Assembly (NCBI RefSeq): GCF_037975245.1
Contig: NC_092573.1
Coordinates: 13,910,001-13,974,000 of the forward strand
DNA from: Apostichopus japonicus
Taxonomy: Eukaryota > Echinodermata > Holothuroidea > Aspidochirotida > Stichopodidae
DNA length: 64,000 bases
Direction: 5' to 3'
Both the position numbers and the translations under genes were made by a program. Under the pieces are notes generated by a model. That model was not told the origin of the DNA. It saw only the letters and a program-made list of their open reading frames with translations, and ran no database searches. This document shows positions 11,854 through 24,204 of the stretch, in pieces. Numbering within the stretch: position 1 is the first letter of the stretch; each line of letters begins with the position of its first letter.

Positions 11854-12320
11854 GGTAGCATACGCCCATTAAAAGCCCCATTGACTTACACACTAAATCA
11901 CAAACGTAATGTGGTCTCTAAGTCTAGATAGAAGTTTTCACTAGCTTAACGCTACCCATCACCGGATAGCTGACAAGTTGGCCTTTCATGGCACCATCAA
12001 TTTTCCGTACCATGACCGTGAAAATTTTTTGCTATCCGAGCCGGAAGTTTTCGTCACTTGTAAACAAACCTCTTCACTCAGTGGTAAACAAATTTCCTAC
12101 GCTGCTCCTGGGAAGCCTAAAGGGGTCTAAAATTGCCTCAATTGACCCAATTTTTTCACCACGTGTACTTCCATTCATGCTCTTCAACATGAAAGCCACA
12201 AGAAACTAGATTATGATTGATAACAGGTCACAAGAGATGTTCTCCTGCTGCTTTTTGGCACTTTTCCTGAAGGAGAACAATCGAGCGGATTGATATAGAC
12301 TCTAATAGGAGTATGCCACC
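11854..12320 (+). mobile_element. TTAA-flanked piggyBac-like MITE, 467 bp
   Basis: The termini are inverted repeats: GGTAGCATACGCCCAT on the left, and on the right ATAGGAGTATGCCACC, whose complement is GGTGGCATACTCCTAT (13 of 16 match). The right flank is TTAA and the left flank ATAA. TTAA target use is the signature of piggyBac-type transposases. The inside has no transposase; a 73-codon open frame is shared with the other copies but looks incidental. The element is nonautonomous and must have been moved by an enzyme encoded elsewhere. Confidence 0.8.
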
Positions 12321-12324
12321 TTAA

Positions 12325-14117
12325 GTGAGAGTTGAATTTTTTTTTTTTTTCCAAAATGATACTTTTCATAGTCGTCACAATATAAACCACAACAGAATTA
12401 TATGCAATTATCATTTTAGGTCCATAAAGATGTATTTTCAGAGATTTCAGTATGCACGGTGCAGTGTGTAAATACACATATGAGCAATACTGTGTAAGCA
12501 GTAACCAGGTCTATGTCTGCAACAACACTTCCAGTCACCAATTTTGATAAGCTTGACCAATTTGGGTGCATCTATGATTCTTGCAGGTATTATTGGTATC
12601 CCTGATCACAATCCACTTGGTCTGGCTTGCCCTACCTGCAGAAACATCATCCATAGAAGGGTTAGCGGTGAGGGCTTTTTCGTCTCTGGCTCTGAAAAGT
12701 GATGAAAACTACTTTTGTTTAGCTCAGCAGATTCCTCACAAACTGACCCACAGGACATACCCCAATGTATTCCTGAACTGTTTGGAACATGTTAAACTGA
12801 TATTGCATGTCACTCCAGTGCAACTGTTAAGTTACTAAGAATAAAAGAAGAGAATTGAAGGTGTTCTTTGCCAAAACTGGATCATCGGGATTTGTAAACA
12901 ACAGTCTCACTGTAACAGTATTACAGCAGTCAAAAGGAAAGCTTACTGGAATGCTATCTAGATACACTGTTCACCTCAATAGCATATCCAGTCCATTTAA
13001 AGGTTTGTGCATAGGTTGTTACAATGTATTAAAGACAGTTATAAGAGAAGAGAGGTGGATAGGGGGGCATATTTCATGATAAAACATTCAAATTTGTTGC
13101 TCGGCAGAGAACAACAACGTCAAATTACCTTATTCTCCATTGGTTGCAAGCACTGGTTCCTATAGTTACTACAGTAGATCTCCCATGGAAGCATCAGGAT
13201 ATCTCTTTCTGCTGTCAGAGTTGTTTGGGATTTGTTGTTACCTCATCTAACCAGTTGAGTCCATTGATACCGCACCCATTCAAAGTATATTGCTGTGCAT
13301 GCTGAGGACTTAGCACATCAACTTTCTCTGAAATTGACAAAACAACAGAAAACTAATGAGGAGTGAATAGGCTCAAAAACCCCTTGATGCACATTGGCAG
13401 AAGCAGAATATGCATACCTTTGTGGATTATTTGCTAAATAAGACTCAAAACATTCTCTGTGCAAGGTATTAGCCCTCAGCAGCCACTCCACTTAGGATAC
13501 AGACCTCATACAACATTGTGCTACAGCTGGTGTAGACTTGGTCTAGGATACTAACGTAGCGCCATTATGAACCTGAGGCCTAGGCCTAAGCTAACAACAT
13601 TAGGGGTATTTCATGCATTGAAACTGAGTTTTTGTCCTTAGTTAAACACCAGGTACTTCCAGCTTTAGCAAAAATAACCTAAAGTATGATTACCATGTAA
13701 TTTAGGTGCCCACAGATGTCAAATTTCACTGAACTTAGTCGTTCACGTCACACACACTGCAGGCTTTTTGGTCTGATTCTGAAGGATTTTGAATTTCGTG
13801 CATTTGGCACCTACTTAGCAGATTCAAGGCAGGAATCATACTACGGAAGCTTTGGTAGGTCAAGGCTTAATGACCCAATAGTTTATTGGAGAGGAAAACT
13901 GGTTAGAAATGCTCAGAAGGCTGTTCTAGTCTAATGTATGGACACGCACATGCTCTTTGTGGTACTTTAAGGCTGTAATACTAATTTATGCGTAAAAATC
14001 ACCCAAGCGTGAAATTTTCTGACGTTTGCTTGAAAACCATTTTTACACACCATAGCAACTACTTTGATCCAAAATTGGGACTTCTAGCACTTAAAATGAA
14101 AAATTTGGCATTTTTGC
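12325..14117. other. Noncoding interval, nothing recognised
   Basis: AT-rich single-copy-looking DNA between two MITE copies. Several open frames of 70-90 codons begin here but lack codon structure, splice partners or recognisable motifs. A T-run lies just before it at 12,337-12,351. Confidence 0.45.
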
Positions 14118-14121
14118 TTAA

Positions 14122-14588
14122 GGTAGCATACGCCCATTAAAAGCCCCATTGACTTACACACTAAATCACAAACGTAATGTGGTCTCTAAGTCTAGATAGA
14201 AGTTTTCACTAGCTTAACGCTACCCATCACCGGATAGCTGACAAGTTGGCCTTTCATGGCACCATCAATTTTCCGTACCATGACCGTGAAAATTTTTTGC
14301 TATCCGAGCCGGAAGTTTTCGTCACTTGTAAACAAACCTCTTCACTCAGTGGTAAACAAATTTCCTACGCTGCTCCTGGGAAGCCTAAAGGGGTCTAAAA
14401 TTGCCTCAATTGACCCAATTTTTTCACCACGTGTACTTCCATTCATGCTCTTCAACATGAAAGCCACAAGAAACTAGATTATGATTGATAACAGGTCACA
14501 AGAGATGTTCTCCTGCTGCTTTTTGGCACTTTTCCTGAAGGAGAACAATCGAGCGGATTGATATAGACTCTAATAGGAGTATGCCACC
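14122..14588 (+). mobile_element. TTAA-flanked piggyBac-like MITE, second full copy
   Basis: Same 467-bp length as the copy at 11,854-12,320, and by eye the same sequence. Here the left flank is TTAA (14,118-14,121) and the right flank ATAA (14,589-14,592), the mirror of the first copy. Near identity suggests a recently moved or recently converted pair. Confidence 0.8.
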
Positions 14589-14673
14589 ATAACTGTTCTC
14601 TAAGCTAATACTAGTAGGCCTAGCCTAGCTTCTACTGTATTAACTATTATAGTCAGTATTGCGAAGTTCGGAA

Positions 14674-14882
14674 CACTGTGAAGTTCGGACACCCCTAAGA
14701 AATACACGATTTCACCATGACAACCTATGTACAGGAAGAGCCAAATTTCACCAAAAAGTACGAAGCTACAGTTATTTTCTCTCCAAAATGACCCGTGTGC
14801 AAGCAAGTACTTACATATTTGTCAATAAAAGGAAGTTATAGTTTTGGGGTGTTAAATGCTTAGGTGTCCGAACTTCGCAGTG
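14674..14882. mobile_element. Small MITE with 20-bp inverted ends
   Basis: The left end CACTGTGAAGTTCGGACACC (14,674) and the complement of the right end, CACTGCGAAGTTCGGACACC, differ at one base. An extra partial copy of the motif (GCGAAGTTCGGA) lies just outside the left end at about 14,661-14,672. The 209-bp element has no coding content. The target duplication is unclear. Confidence 0.7.
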
Positions 14883-17800
14883 TCCATGCTACTAGTAGTA
14901 CTACTAGCCTACGTTAATGACATCAACAGCCACATACGTAGGCCAGACTACGTACCCATAATGTAGCCTAAGGTTGTACTTGTTGAGCCCTCAGTTAGGA
15001 AATAACTAACAAAAACAAACTTAAGCCTGGTCACTCACAGGTATTATTACAGTAAGCCCTAGTCCATTTGAAGAGAAAAAGGCCCATAATATTGCTGTGA
15101 CAAAGATCCTGTTTAAATTAAAACATCATTGGACTTCATTCTTACAGGCTTTTGAAATAGGCCCTAAGCCTAGTCTAGATAACCAGTTTATTATCAAGTT
15201 TTTTTTCTCTCTACAAAGCACTAAAGTAAATGGATTTGGTAATAGGCCTTTTTGTTCAGTTGACTGAAAGTGTAGCATTTTGAATTTGAAAAGAAACAGG
15301 ACATTCTTGGAATTAGGAAAAGAAAAGTTTTTAGAGCACAACTTTTGATGGTATCAATCAGTCTGAATTATGTAAAGCATTTGATTGTGAATGGATTGAC
15401 AAGATAAGCTTGAACAAATTTATGTTGGAGACTTTTAAAAGGCTCAGCTCCGTCAAATTTTCCTAGCCAAAATGTAATTAAGCCCTCAGAACTGTGCATA
15501 TTATCTTTCCTGGAAGCTCAGATGCATGCAACTACTTTTTCTTTGGAAAGCTATTTCAATATTTTCAAATTGAACAACTTTTAGGCAAATTGGAATGGTT
15601 CATACCTTATGAACACTTTAATTGTAGAACTACAGTAGCCTATGCATATTACATGAAAATGACATAGGCCTATATTGTGACACATGAAAATAAGTCAAGA
15701 GAGTACTAAACTAGTAATACCACAACCCTATACAGAATCTTCCCAGGCATTTGCTCGTTTGTTGTTTGCCATGCAGTGTCCTGTAGGCTTTAAAACATGC
15801 CAAGCTTCTACCAAGTGCAAAACACCTTAAGCTATAGTTTTGTAAAATTTTATAATTTGAATGAAAATATCTGGTTGCATCTTTGTTTCACAATTGTCAC
15901 TTGAAACGGTTTCTGACCTCTTATGAGTTGCTCTGTTAACTCCCATGACCCGTGTTGTTCTGATTAGAGAGTGCTTCATCATTTCTACATCTTCCACTGA
16001 CTTTGTAGTATTGGTGATAGTTTGCTTTGAATCAGCCAGGACCCTATCACAAAAAAATAAAACAGAATTAAAGAAAGAAAATGAAAATTGCCAATTTTAC
16101 CCCCCTCCCTCTCCCCTCTGTCCTTGTATACCAAAACTTGAACGTGAGTTACACAGATTCCGTCTGGACAATTGGTCATCAAAATTGCCAAGTTTTGTGC
16201 ATATTTTCCTCTGATTGTTAGCAACTGGTATATCTGAGAGTATTCCGATGTTGATTGGTTGGTGACAATATGATTGCCATTTAGGCATGAAGGTGTTGAC
16301 TTCTGGGAAATCTGTAAGCCCAGGAGAAACTTCTCCCAGGATATGAAATCAACTTCCCAAGAGGTTTTCGGTAACTAATTTACTAAATAGAGACTTTGTG
16401 AAACCAGGCTTGAAATTAAAAACTTTCATATTGACCTTAGCTCATTAAAAGTGGTATTTACGATATTTATATCCCTTTTGAACAATTCCAATTTAATATC
16501 AAGTTTTGACAAATTATGAAGTATGGAATTTTAGCCAAACATGTTTAGAATACAGAATATACTCTGAAGCTGCAACAGTATTGCTAATTCAAACCTTTCT
16601 TAATTTATGGACTTTTTTGTTCACTGGCAGCATGTGTCTTCCAATGCTTTACTTTGCCCCCACCAAACCAGACATTTTCCACATCCCCATAGCCTTCCTT
16701 TCCCCCAAAGAAAAGGGGGGAGGGGAGAAATACTCCATTTTAAGCCCAACTCCTGCCCTTCCCAATGTTTTGAGCAGCTACTTGATAACTCTGCATCCAT
16801 GCATCCATTATGTGAGTTTTTCCCAAATTTTGACTGACAGATACATTCAAATTTGAAAGATTGGGCAGGATATTATGAAAGTTGTACTATCACCCTTTCT
16901 CCTTCATCAATAGAAAATCATTTTTCTGCTACTCAGAAAAGAAATATGATCCTATATAGTATAGTTTCTTTAATGAGTAACACTTCCAGGAGTTCAATGT
17001 TTTCATTCTGACAGAGTTTTCCTCAGACAAAAACATGAGTTCTCTGTGTAAAATGTAGTATTCTACTAGCAAGTGGAACTAATCTGTAGGGGTGTCATAA
17101 CCAATATGGTTGGGATTGATAACTCATTGCCTAAGTACTCACAAAGCTGACCTCCCTCAAGGAATAATAGAACAGTCTAGATATAAGCCCCTCCCCTTTT
17201 AGCAATAGTTTAGTGGAGATTAGTAGAGAGTTTCAAATGAAGCTTTGCTGTCTATGTAGCCTAGTAACTGAGTATTAACAGAATCTGTACGATGCATTGA
17301 TAATATACACTGGGAATTTATATACGACAATTGGACAGAAATATAATGGATTTATGAAGAAAAATTTGGGAAGTAAGAGTGTTTTAAAAGTTATCTTTTT
17401 TTGTTTTTTTGTTTTTTCAACATTCTTTTGTGGCATAAAGTATAATTTCAACATTCTTTTGTTGCATAAAATATAAAGGAACATAACATGAAAAATAATT
17501 TATACGATTGAAAATTTTTTAAAAGTTATCTTATATTTTTTAATTTTGAGGGATATCACCCCAAGTTTTTTGCCTTTCTTCATTTGTGGTATTCATATCA
17601 AAAATTGGATGTGGAGAATTTACTTGTAAATTGAGGATTAAAAGTTGCTATGGCAAAAGGAGTACATTGGGTGAAGTAATCACTTTTCTTTTGTATTTTA
17701 ATTCTGGTCCGCTTACTGTAAGCATCTGAACAGTTTTGGAGACCATTTCAATAATGCTATATCGAATCTGTATGTTAGTCCCAGAGGAAATATTTGTCTT

Positions 17801-20800
17801 TCTTTTGGGGAAATTTTTATGATTTGTTACCCTGCAAGATACTGCATCTAGAATTATATCCTTTGTAATAAAAGCATATTTCTTTCTGTTTTCATGCAGG
17901 CTTCAGTGTAGAAGAAATTGGAATTTGCCCAGATAACAGACCTAGAAGAAGGTGATAATTGCACAGAGCATATTACTGTTACATCATTCCTCATTGGAAA
18001 CCCTTCCAGAGTGAAATAATACGAAAGCATCATGGGGTAAGAAATTTTCAACATTTCCTATATTTGTAAAGTGTGGCTGCACGGCACAAATTTCAAGAGT
18101 TGCCCAGGTTGTCCTTCTGATGACCTGTTCCTAAAATTAGGTCGTCAGAATATGTGGTCGTTCAAAAAAAAAATGCCTATATATACTGCTATGTACTATG
18201 TACATAGAAAGTAATCCATTCCTGTCACTCAAAATGGGCATTGTTGCAGCACAGATTCCTCCCCCCCCCAAATTATCTCTTAGTCAATAAGCTGTACAAC
18301 TTAAAACTTTACTATTACAGCTGCTCTGCATTTTGGCATAGCATTTGCTGTGGAATTTTAAATATATTATTCCTGCTGGGCAATATTGCACAAGTTATTT
18401 GAGTGAGACTGATGGGGAAATTTCTTGTGCTTTTGTTAATTTGGAAGTGAATTGCTATAAATTTATTAACAAATTGCTCCAGGGAGCCAATCCCAAGTGA
18501 AGACGAAGTGATGTTCAAGTCAACTCCTGCCTTCATGTGTACCTGTCAAGACGGCAGAGTTTGAAATCTCATCGTTTTGGAAGGGTTATTTTTAGATAAT
18601 GTCAAGCAAATCTATTTCTTAATTTCACATTTCAGGGATGTCTGAAAAACTAGGGAATACTGTATCTCCAGGGTAGTTATATAGAGACTTAACTTAGCTT
18701 ATTGGAGTATATAAATTTAATTATTCCATACTTTAAAATTAATTACAGAGTGAGAGTGAAAATGTTCACTTTCAAGCTTAGTACGTGTTGCCAAATGTGA
18801 ACTTTAAGCAACCAGAAGTGAACTTGTCATATTGTAGATTTACAATCACAAAAAATTATGTTGGATTTTTATCTTTCACTTATTATCATTTTGACCTTGG
18901 ATTGGGTACAGTTCCTAGTTTCACTGCTAGACTTGTATCTAGCAGTTTGTCATACTGTACCACTGAATTTGTAATGAAAGAAACAAATTACTGGGTAAAA
19001 CTAATTGTAAAAACCTCAGAAGTTTGACTTCAACAAGAAAGTTCTTGAATATTGAATAGACCCATTGAAGTAATTAATAGGATTATAATATATGCTGAAT
19101 TCTACTGTTAAATTTAATTCTTACTTTTGTGTATTGAAAACAAAGTTTGTTTAAAAGAACAGTATTGTTCAAACAGAGACTCTCTTGTAAATAAAGTTTG
19201 TTGTTGTGGATGATTGAACAAGTCTGTGAGTTAGAAAGGTGTTTTCATTTATGATTTTTTTTTTAACCAAAATATGACATAATTGGTTTCATATTTACAG
19301 CTAGAGCTATTAAACGAGCATCCATATTTATCGGTACTGTACATACAGTAGCAAACAAATTTGTTGATAAATCAGACATACCAGTTGTGTAGTTGCTTCT
19401 TAATCCATAAATAGCAAAAAGGGAAAGCATTTATATAAACTTCATTAAATTACAGATACTCCATATTTACACATGTATAGATCTGCAGTATATTTACTAA
19501 GGTGTGTATGACTTCTTTGACTTCTCAATTACAGCTGCCATCTGACAGAAAGCGTTTCTACATTTGGTACAATTTGACTGCTTGATGCGATTGAAAAACA
19601 TTTCTTACTGTGCAACCTTATTAAGGCTTAGAACAGCAGCATGTTCTACTGATCAAACTTTGCCTCAAAGGACTCTTATTGGTTGATAATTTATGTCTAA
19701 TAAAATGTCCTCAGGAGGCTTTTGATTTCATTAAAGACGGATTTTGTGATAGTGCTTTCTTTACCTGCCTGAGGCACAAATGTACATGTGGCAAATTTAT
19801 AATTAGCCGTGTCGCAGATTCATTGACGAGGGAAGCAATATATTACAATGACATTACAATGACATGTTACAATTCATTGCAGTTGTTTCAATCCTTAGGT
19901 ATTAATAAGATAACTTGAGTACTGTACAATCACAGCTGGAGACTTTGTGATTTGTATCGGTACCTACTTACTGGAACTTTCTGTAAATTACAGTAATATT
20001 GAGCTGCACTTAGTGGTTAGAAAGTTACACTTGCAGTACTACTGTACATTCCAGACAAGAAAAAAGCAAAAAAATGTACCAACCTTATTTAAGCACAACC
20101 TTAATTAAGCATACCTGCATTCAATTTCTTAAGTTGGTCTGCCAATGATCTGGCAGTTTTTGTCTGAGCCTCACTGCAATTTAACAAGTACTGTGTATAT
20201 AATATTTCACTGCAAATTTATTTATTTATGATTTATTTTTTTGGGCTGTGTGAATCTTGGCTGTCACGCAAATGTATGTACAGCCATTAGTGTGTGCACG
20301 TATCCTTGTTGTACTTCATGACGAATTCCTACCTGATTACAGAAACTGAATTACTAATGACTTGTCATGCATGCTTGGAATATTATGGAACAGTACACTA
20401 GAACTACACTTTCAGTGTCACAGAATTGGCTCTCTTCATCAACAGTATTACAGTAAGTACAGTAGCGACTTGTTAACTTGCATTGGTACAGACTTAACAA
20501 GCTGATGGAGTTTGCAATCTGTACTGTATGTAATTTTACTGATCACAGAGAGATGACTCACAAACAAAAAAGAAACAAAAGAGAAAAAAAAAGTAGTTAG
20601 TATCTCTGAGTAATTAAACTACGTAAGTTACTATTCTAGGCTACTCTATAGCCGTACAGGATGACGTTAATTACAACTTGACCACATGCTCAAACATATC
20701 AACCAGTTTTATTTACAAAGTACATTTTACAAGAGCTGCTCTTGTAACTTTAATTAAAATTCTGCCCTTGCTGACTTTTTGCCAAATTTTTTGGTTTGCA

Positions 20801-21330
20801 GAAAATTCATTGTTGGTTTGCTACATCTTCCCCCCTGGTCCCCCCGGTCCCCCTTTCTTTCCCAACAAAAAAAGAAAATAAAAAAATGAAAAATGAAAGT
20901 ATTGCTTTGGATTTCTTGTAATAAGTTTCTTTTCTATTAAAAATGAAAGCAATTTATCAAGCAAAACAGTATCCATGATTACAGTACTTAAAAAACCCAT
21001 CCAGGATTGCTGTTAACTTTAGTATACAGTACAGTACATGTCCTATCATATATGACAATTATGGTTTTAGTAGGCACCAGTAACTTTGGGACAGATTTAA
21101 TGCAGGGAGACTGTCACCAAACTGCTCTCTACAGTACTTGATGCCAAGAATTTTCGTTCCATTGATTGATGGTCTAAAAATAGTATCTTTGGGTTTAATT
21201 AATTTGCAAGTTTTGTGACACGTACCCTCCGGAATGCATTCTGTGGTTTTGACTCCCCATTGAACTACAGTAGTAGCCTGCATATCCAGTAAATCATTTA
21301 AAAGTGTGTGTCTTGCTATTAGTATTCATA
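14883..21330. other. Long AT-rich interval with no recognisable gene
   Basis: Read on both strands, the interval has only short open frames (all under 120 codons) without family motifs or paired splice sites. The word TACTGTA/TACAGTA is conspicuously common in its right part. It may be intergenic, or may hold distal or noncoding Homer sequence. Confidence 0.4.
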
Positions 21331-21472
21331 ATTCGTAACCTAACGTGTCCAAAGGGAGGTGCATACTACAGACTAAGATGTGAACTGTAGCTGCTCTGGA
21401 ATGATCGTAACCTCCTGTGTCCGTTGGGAGGTGGGTACCATACAGTAGATGAGATGGGAATCTGACGTAGCT
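21331..21472. repeat. Diverged tandem pair of about 75 bp
   Basis: Two copies start CGTAACCT, share GTGTCC and GGGAGGTG, and end GTAGCT. They are clearly related but heavily diverged. Confidence 0.5.
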
Positions 21473-21689
21473 TGTCGGCTTTGTTGACACTAATTGTATT
21501 CAAACATATTCAGAGTTTTAATGAAGAGGCGCGATTGAAGTTCATTGCCGATTCACTTCATGCATACTGATAATTACTTGTCATAAAACTCAGGCGATAA
21601 ATAATGCTGCCAATACGTAGCGCTACTGTACGTCCCCCTACACTGTTTGAAAGTCTGAACGCAATGTGCACACAGTAAGTGGTAATACA

Positions 21690-22420
21690 AAGACATAAAT
21701 TATGAGATATTCTTCAACATACCTGAGCACTAGCTTTATAATCAAAGAATTGATGTGCTGTGCTTTAAAATGTACACAAGTTACGAAAAAGAAACAAATT
21801 ATGCAAAGCTAAAATAAAACTGTTTTTGACGAAAAAGTGTGTATTCAGTAGCTTTTATGACAAATAGTATTTTCTGTTGAAAACTGAAAGCAAGGTATTC
21901 CAAGTGGTAAAACATGTAATAAATGATATATTCTTAAACATACTGGAGTAGTAAGTTACCTATTGATGAATTGATAACCAGGTACTGAATTTCCCAATTA
22001 ACGAAAGAAGCAATAAGCAAACTTCTTCCGGGGGGGGGGGATTGTGGGGGGTTAACAGAAAGACCAAACAGTTGGAAATGAAAGATCTTGTTTATAAGTG
22101 TGTCTTCATTAGCTTTTATGATAAAACATCGTTTCGTTTGAGAGACTGAAAGCAAGGTACTGTTAGAGGTACAGTAATACCATGTACAGAGCAACTTAAT
22201 AAATGATAAGATAGTCTGTAATTTACTGGAGTACAAGTTATAATCAATGAATTGAAGACCTGTGCTGGATTCCACAATTTACCAAAGAAACAAATTGAAA
22301 GCTAAATACAAAATCATCCTTTTTGCTCAATGGGATTTAAGAAAAAGACCAAACTGTTGGCCCGAGTAGTTAATGGTTACAAGTGTGTATTCCATAGTAT
22401 TAGCAAATTGTGGTGTTACT
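21690..22420. repeat. Decayed tandem repeat, three units of about 260-285 bp
   Basis: The word GTGTGTATTCAGTAGC at 21,836 recurs in altered form near 22,098 and 22,382. The order GAAAGCAAGGTA, AATAAATGAT, ACTGGAGTA, then a tail with CAATGAATTGA is kept in the better-preserved units. Divergence is high, so the array is old. A G10 tract sits at about 22,029-22,039. Confidence 0.55.
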
Positions 22421-22506
22421 TAGTTCAGATTTTGTAATTTTGTTCTTTAACTGTACCTTTGGTAATAGAAATCAATTATGACATATATACATGTGCAGTT
22501 TCCATT

Positions 22507-22586
22507 GTAAGTATTTATTTAAATAGCAATAATTTAATTGTAAGTATTTATTTAAATAGCAATAATTTATTTAAATAGCAATAATT
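22507..22586. repeat. Short tandem repeat, two to three units
   Basis: A unit reading TTGTAAGTATTTATTTAAAT then AGCAATAATTTAA appears twice, with a third partial copy. AT-rich and noncoding. A CA-rich stretch follows at about 22,721-22,757. Confidence 0.6.
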
Positions 22587-23243
22587 CACATTCTGTTTCA
22601 CTTTTGCCATTGAATCAGTATTGTTTGGTTAATTGCATAGCAGTGCCATTCCACTTTTTAATTAATAACTAGTATGTGTTGACCTCTGTTGATTATAGTG
22701 TATGAATCACACAATTGCAATTCACACACACACCCACATCCAACACACACACACACAGTATGACTAACAGTGCAATGACATTGTTCTTCCTCATGAGTAA
22801 CACACAGAATTCAACTATTAGGTAAACAGAACTTTAATTAGTACTGTAGAAAACTTTTGTTTTGTTTATTATGTATATAAGTACTGTAACACAGTGACGA
22901 CTAACTGTCTTACTGCATGTACTGTATCCATTTAGACAGTGTCCAAACAAATATTGTACTGGTCACCTGACCTGCTATTGACCTCAGTGGTGCTGCAAGT
23001 TATTAAGTAAACTTGACATCGTTAGTATTGGTCTGGTCACTGTTGACAGATGTATGTCATGAAGGAATTGTGTGTGTGATTAAATTAGTTAAGTGTAGAT
23101 ACAGTACTAAAATGCAAACAATAGGTAATTTGACACTTGAAATTATTGAAAATCAAGATTAAACAACAATGTCAGCATGTAATAAGGGATTAAATTTCTG
23201 AGCGCTGACCTATATGCATACTGTACTGTACATATGATAAGTA

Positions 23244-24196
23244 CATAGGCGTAGGAGGCGGGGGGGGGGCTGGGGGGCTGCAGCCCCCCAACCAAATATT
23301 TTTGAAAAAATTTGGGCAATATGCTGATAATTTTTCGGGCACCTTCTGAAAGAAACATTTAATTTGCAATGTGTTTTTCAATGGTTAAACTTATATTATT
23401 ATGATCATGATTATTGTACCGACTTCCCCAATAATCTTAACCAATATGGAAGGGTAATAACACGGCAAATGATTGTATGTTATTGGCATGTGATGTAATA
23501 CACATACCTAGGGGTTGTACTGGATAACTCCTTGTCCTGGCATAGCCATGTTGATGCCACACTTGAAGAAACTTAACTCTAGAATGCACTGCCTGCGTAA
23601 AATGAAAACTTTTCAAATTGATGAACGTATTCTGACTATGTTTTATACTTCCACCATTTGTGGGGTATGGAAATACATTTTGATTTCTTGGAGCGGGAAT
23701 GCGAGAAAGGAAGATCAGAACCGTATAGACTCTTTAATCCGTCAGGCGGGCGGCATAATTGGCAACAGCCAACCCTCTTACTCATCAAGTTATACCCATC
23801 TACTCCAACAGAAGTTAGACATGATTTTGGATGATGCTGACCACCCACTGCATGGACAATTTCAGAATGCAGTGATTCCTCGGAGCGGGAGGATGAGGCT
23901 GCCGACAGCAAAAGCTAATCGTCACCTCTCCTCATTCGTCCCACAGTGCATCAGAATCCATAATCAAAATTACAATCGCTAGTGTTCTTGCCCTCTGGTA
24001 ACACCTTCACTGTTTTTGTCATACTTAGTCTTGCCATTGTTGGACTTTGTAATTTTATTGTCTTATTGTTTTATGTGTGTCAATTTCCATGTGCTGTATT
24101 TTAATGTTATATCCATCTTAAAAAAAAAAATTTTGGTTATATTTTCGGGCAAGTCGTTACAGCCCACCCAAATCAAATTGGTCTCCTACGCCTATG
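23244..24196. mobile_element. hAT-like 953-bp element with 8-bp target duplication, carrying a LINE fragment
   Basis: The left terminus is CATAGGCGTAGGAGGC and the complement of the right terminus is CATAGGCGTAGGAGAC. The 8 bp GATAAGTA occurs directly on both sides (23,236-23,243 and 24,197-24,204). An 8-bp duplication with CA...TG ends fits hAT-type DNA transposons. No hAT transposase is present. The interior holds a G-rich hairpin-prone start (23,260-23,290) and a degenerate reverse transcriptase tail, so the element is composite: a nonautonomous element that received, or captured, a LINE end. Confidence 0.8.
23495..24130 (+). mobile_element. Degenerate non-LTR retrotransposon RT C-terminus inside the hAT-like element
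   Basis: A reading frame at about 23,511-23,562 gives YLGVVLDNSLSW, a conserved block just after the LINE RT catalytic region. After a stop and a frame change, the frame to 23,982 continues with LNSRMHCLRKM and KEDQNRIDSLIRQAGGIIG, typical thumb-region helices. An A-run at about 24,120-24,130 marks the 3' end. The frame break and 5' truncation make it a dead copy. Confidence 0.7.
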
Positions 24197-24204
24197 GATA
24201 AGTA

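Larger units (their letters stand above)
7906..12207. repeat. Perfect tandem duplication, two units of 2,151 bp
   Basis: Unit 1 is 7,906-10,056 and unit 2 is 10,057-12,207. Every ORF in unit 1 recurs at +2,151 with the same translation, and no difference was seen by eye, including a poly-A/TA microsatellite. The junction at 10,056/10,057 joins the inside of a MITE (GAAACT) to TTGGAGAG with 1 bp of shared sequence. Both units carry a truncated LINE, a 20-bp palindrome and part or nearly all of a TTAA MITE. Such identity means a very recent duplication or an assembly artefact. Confidence 0.9.

Noticed and set aside
12581-13934. Open frames of 72-89 codons
   Set aside because: No motifs, no splice partners, and ordinary for random AT-rich DNA of this length.
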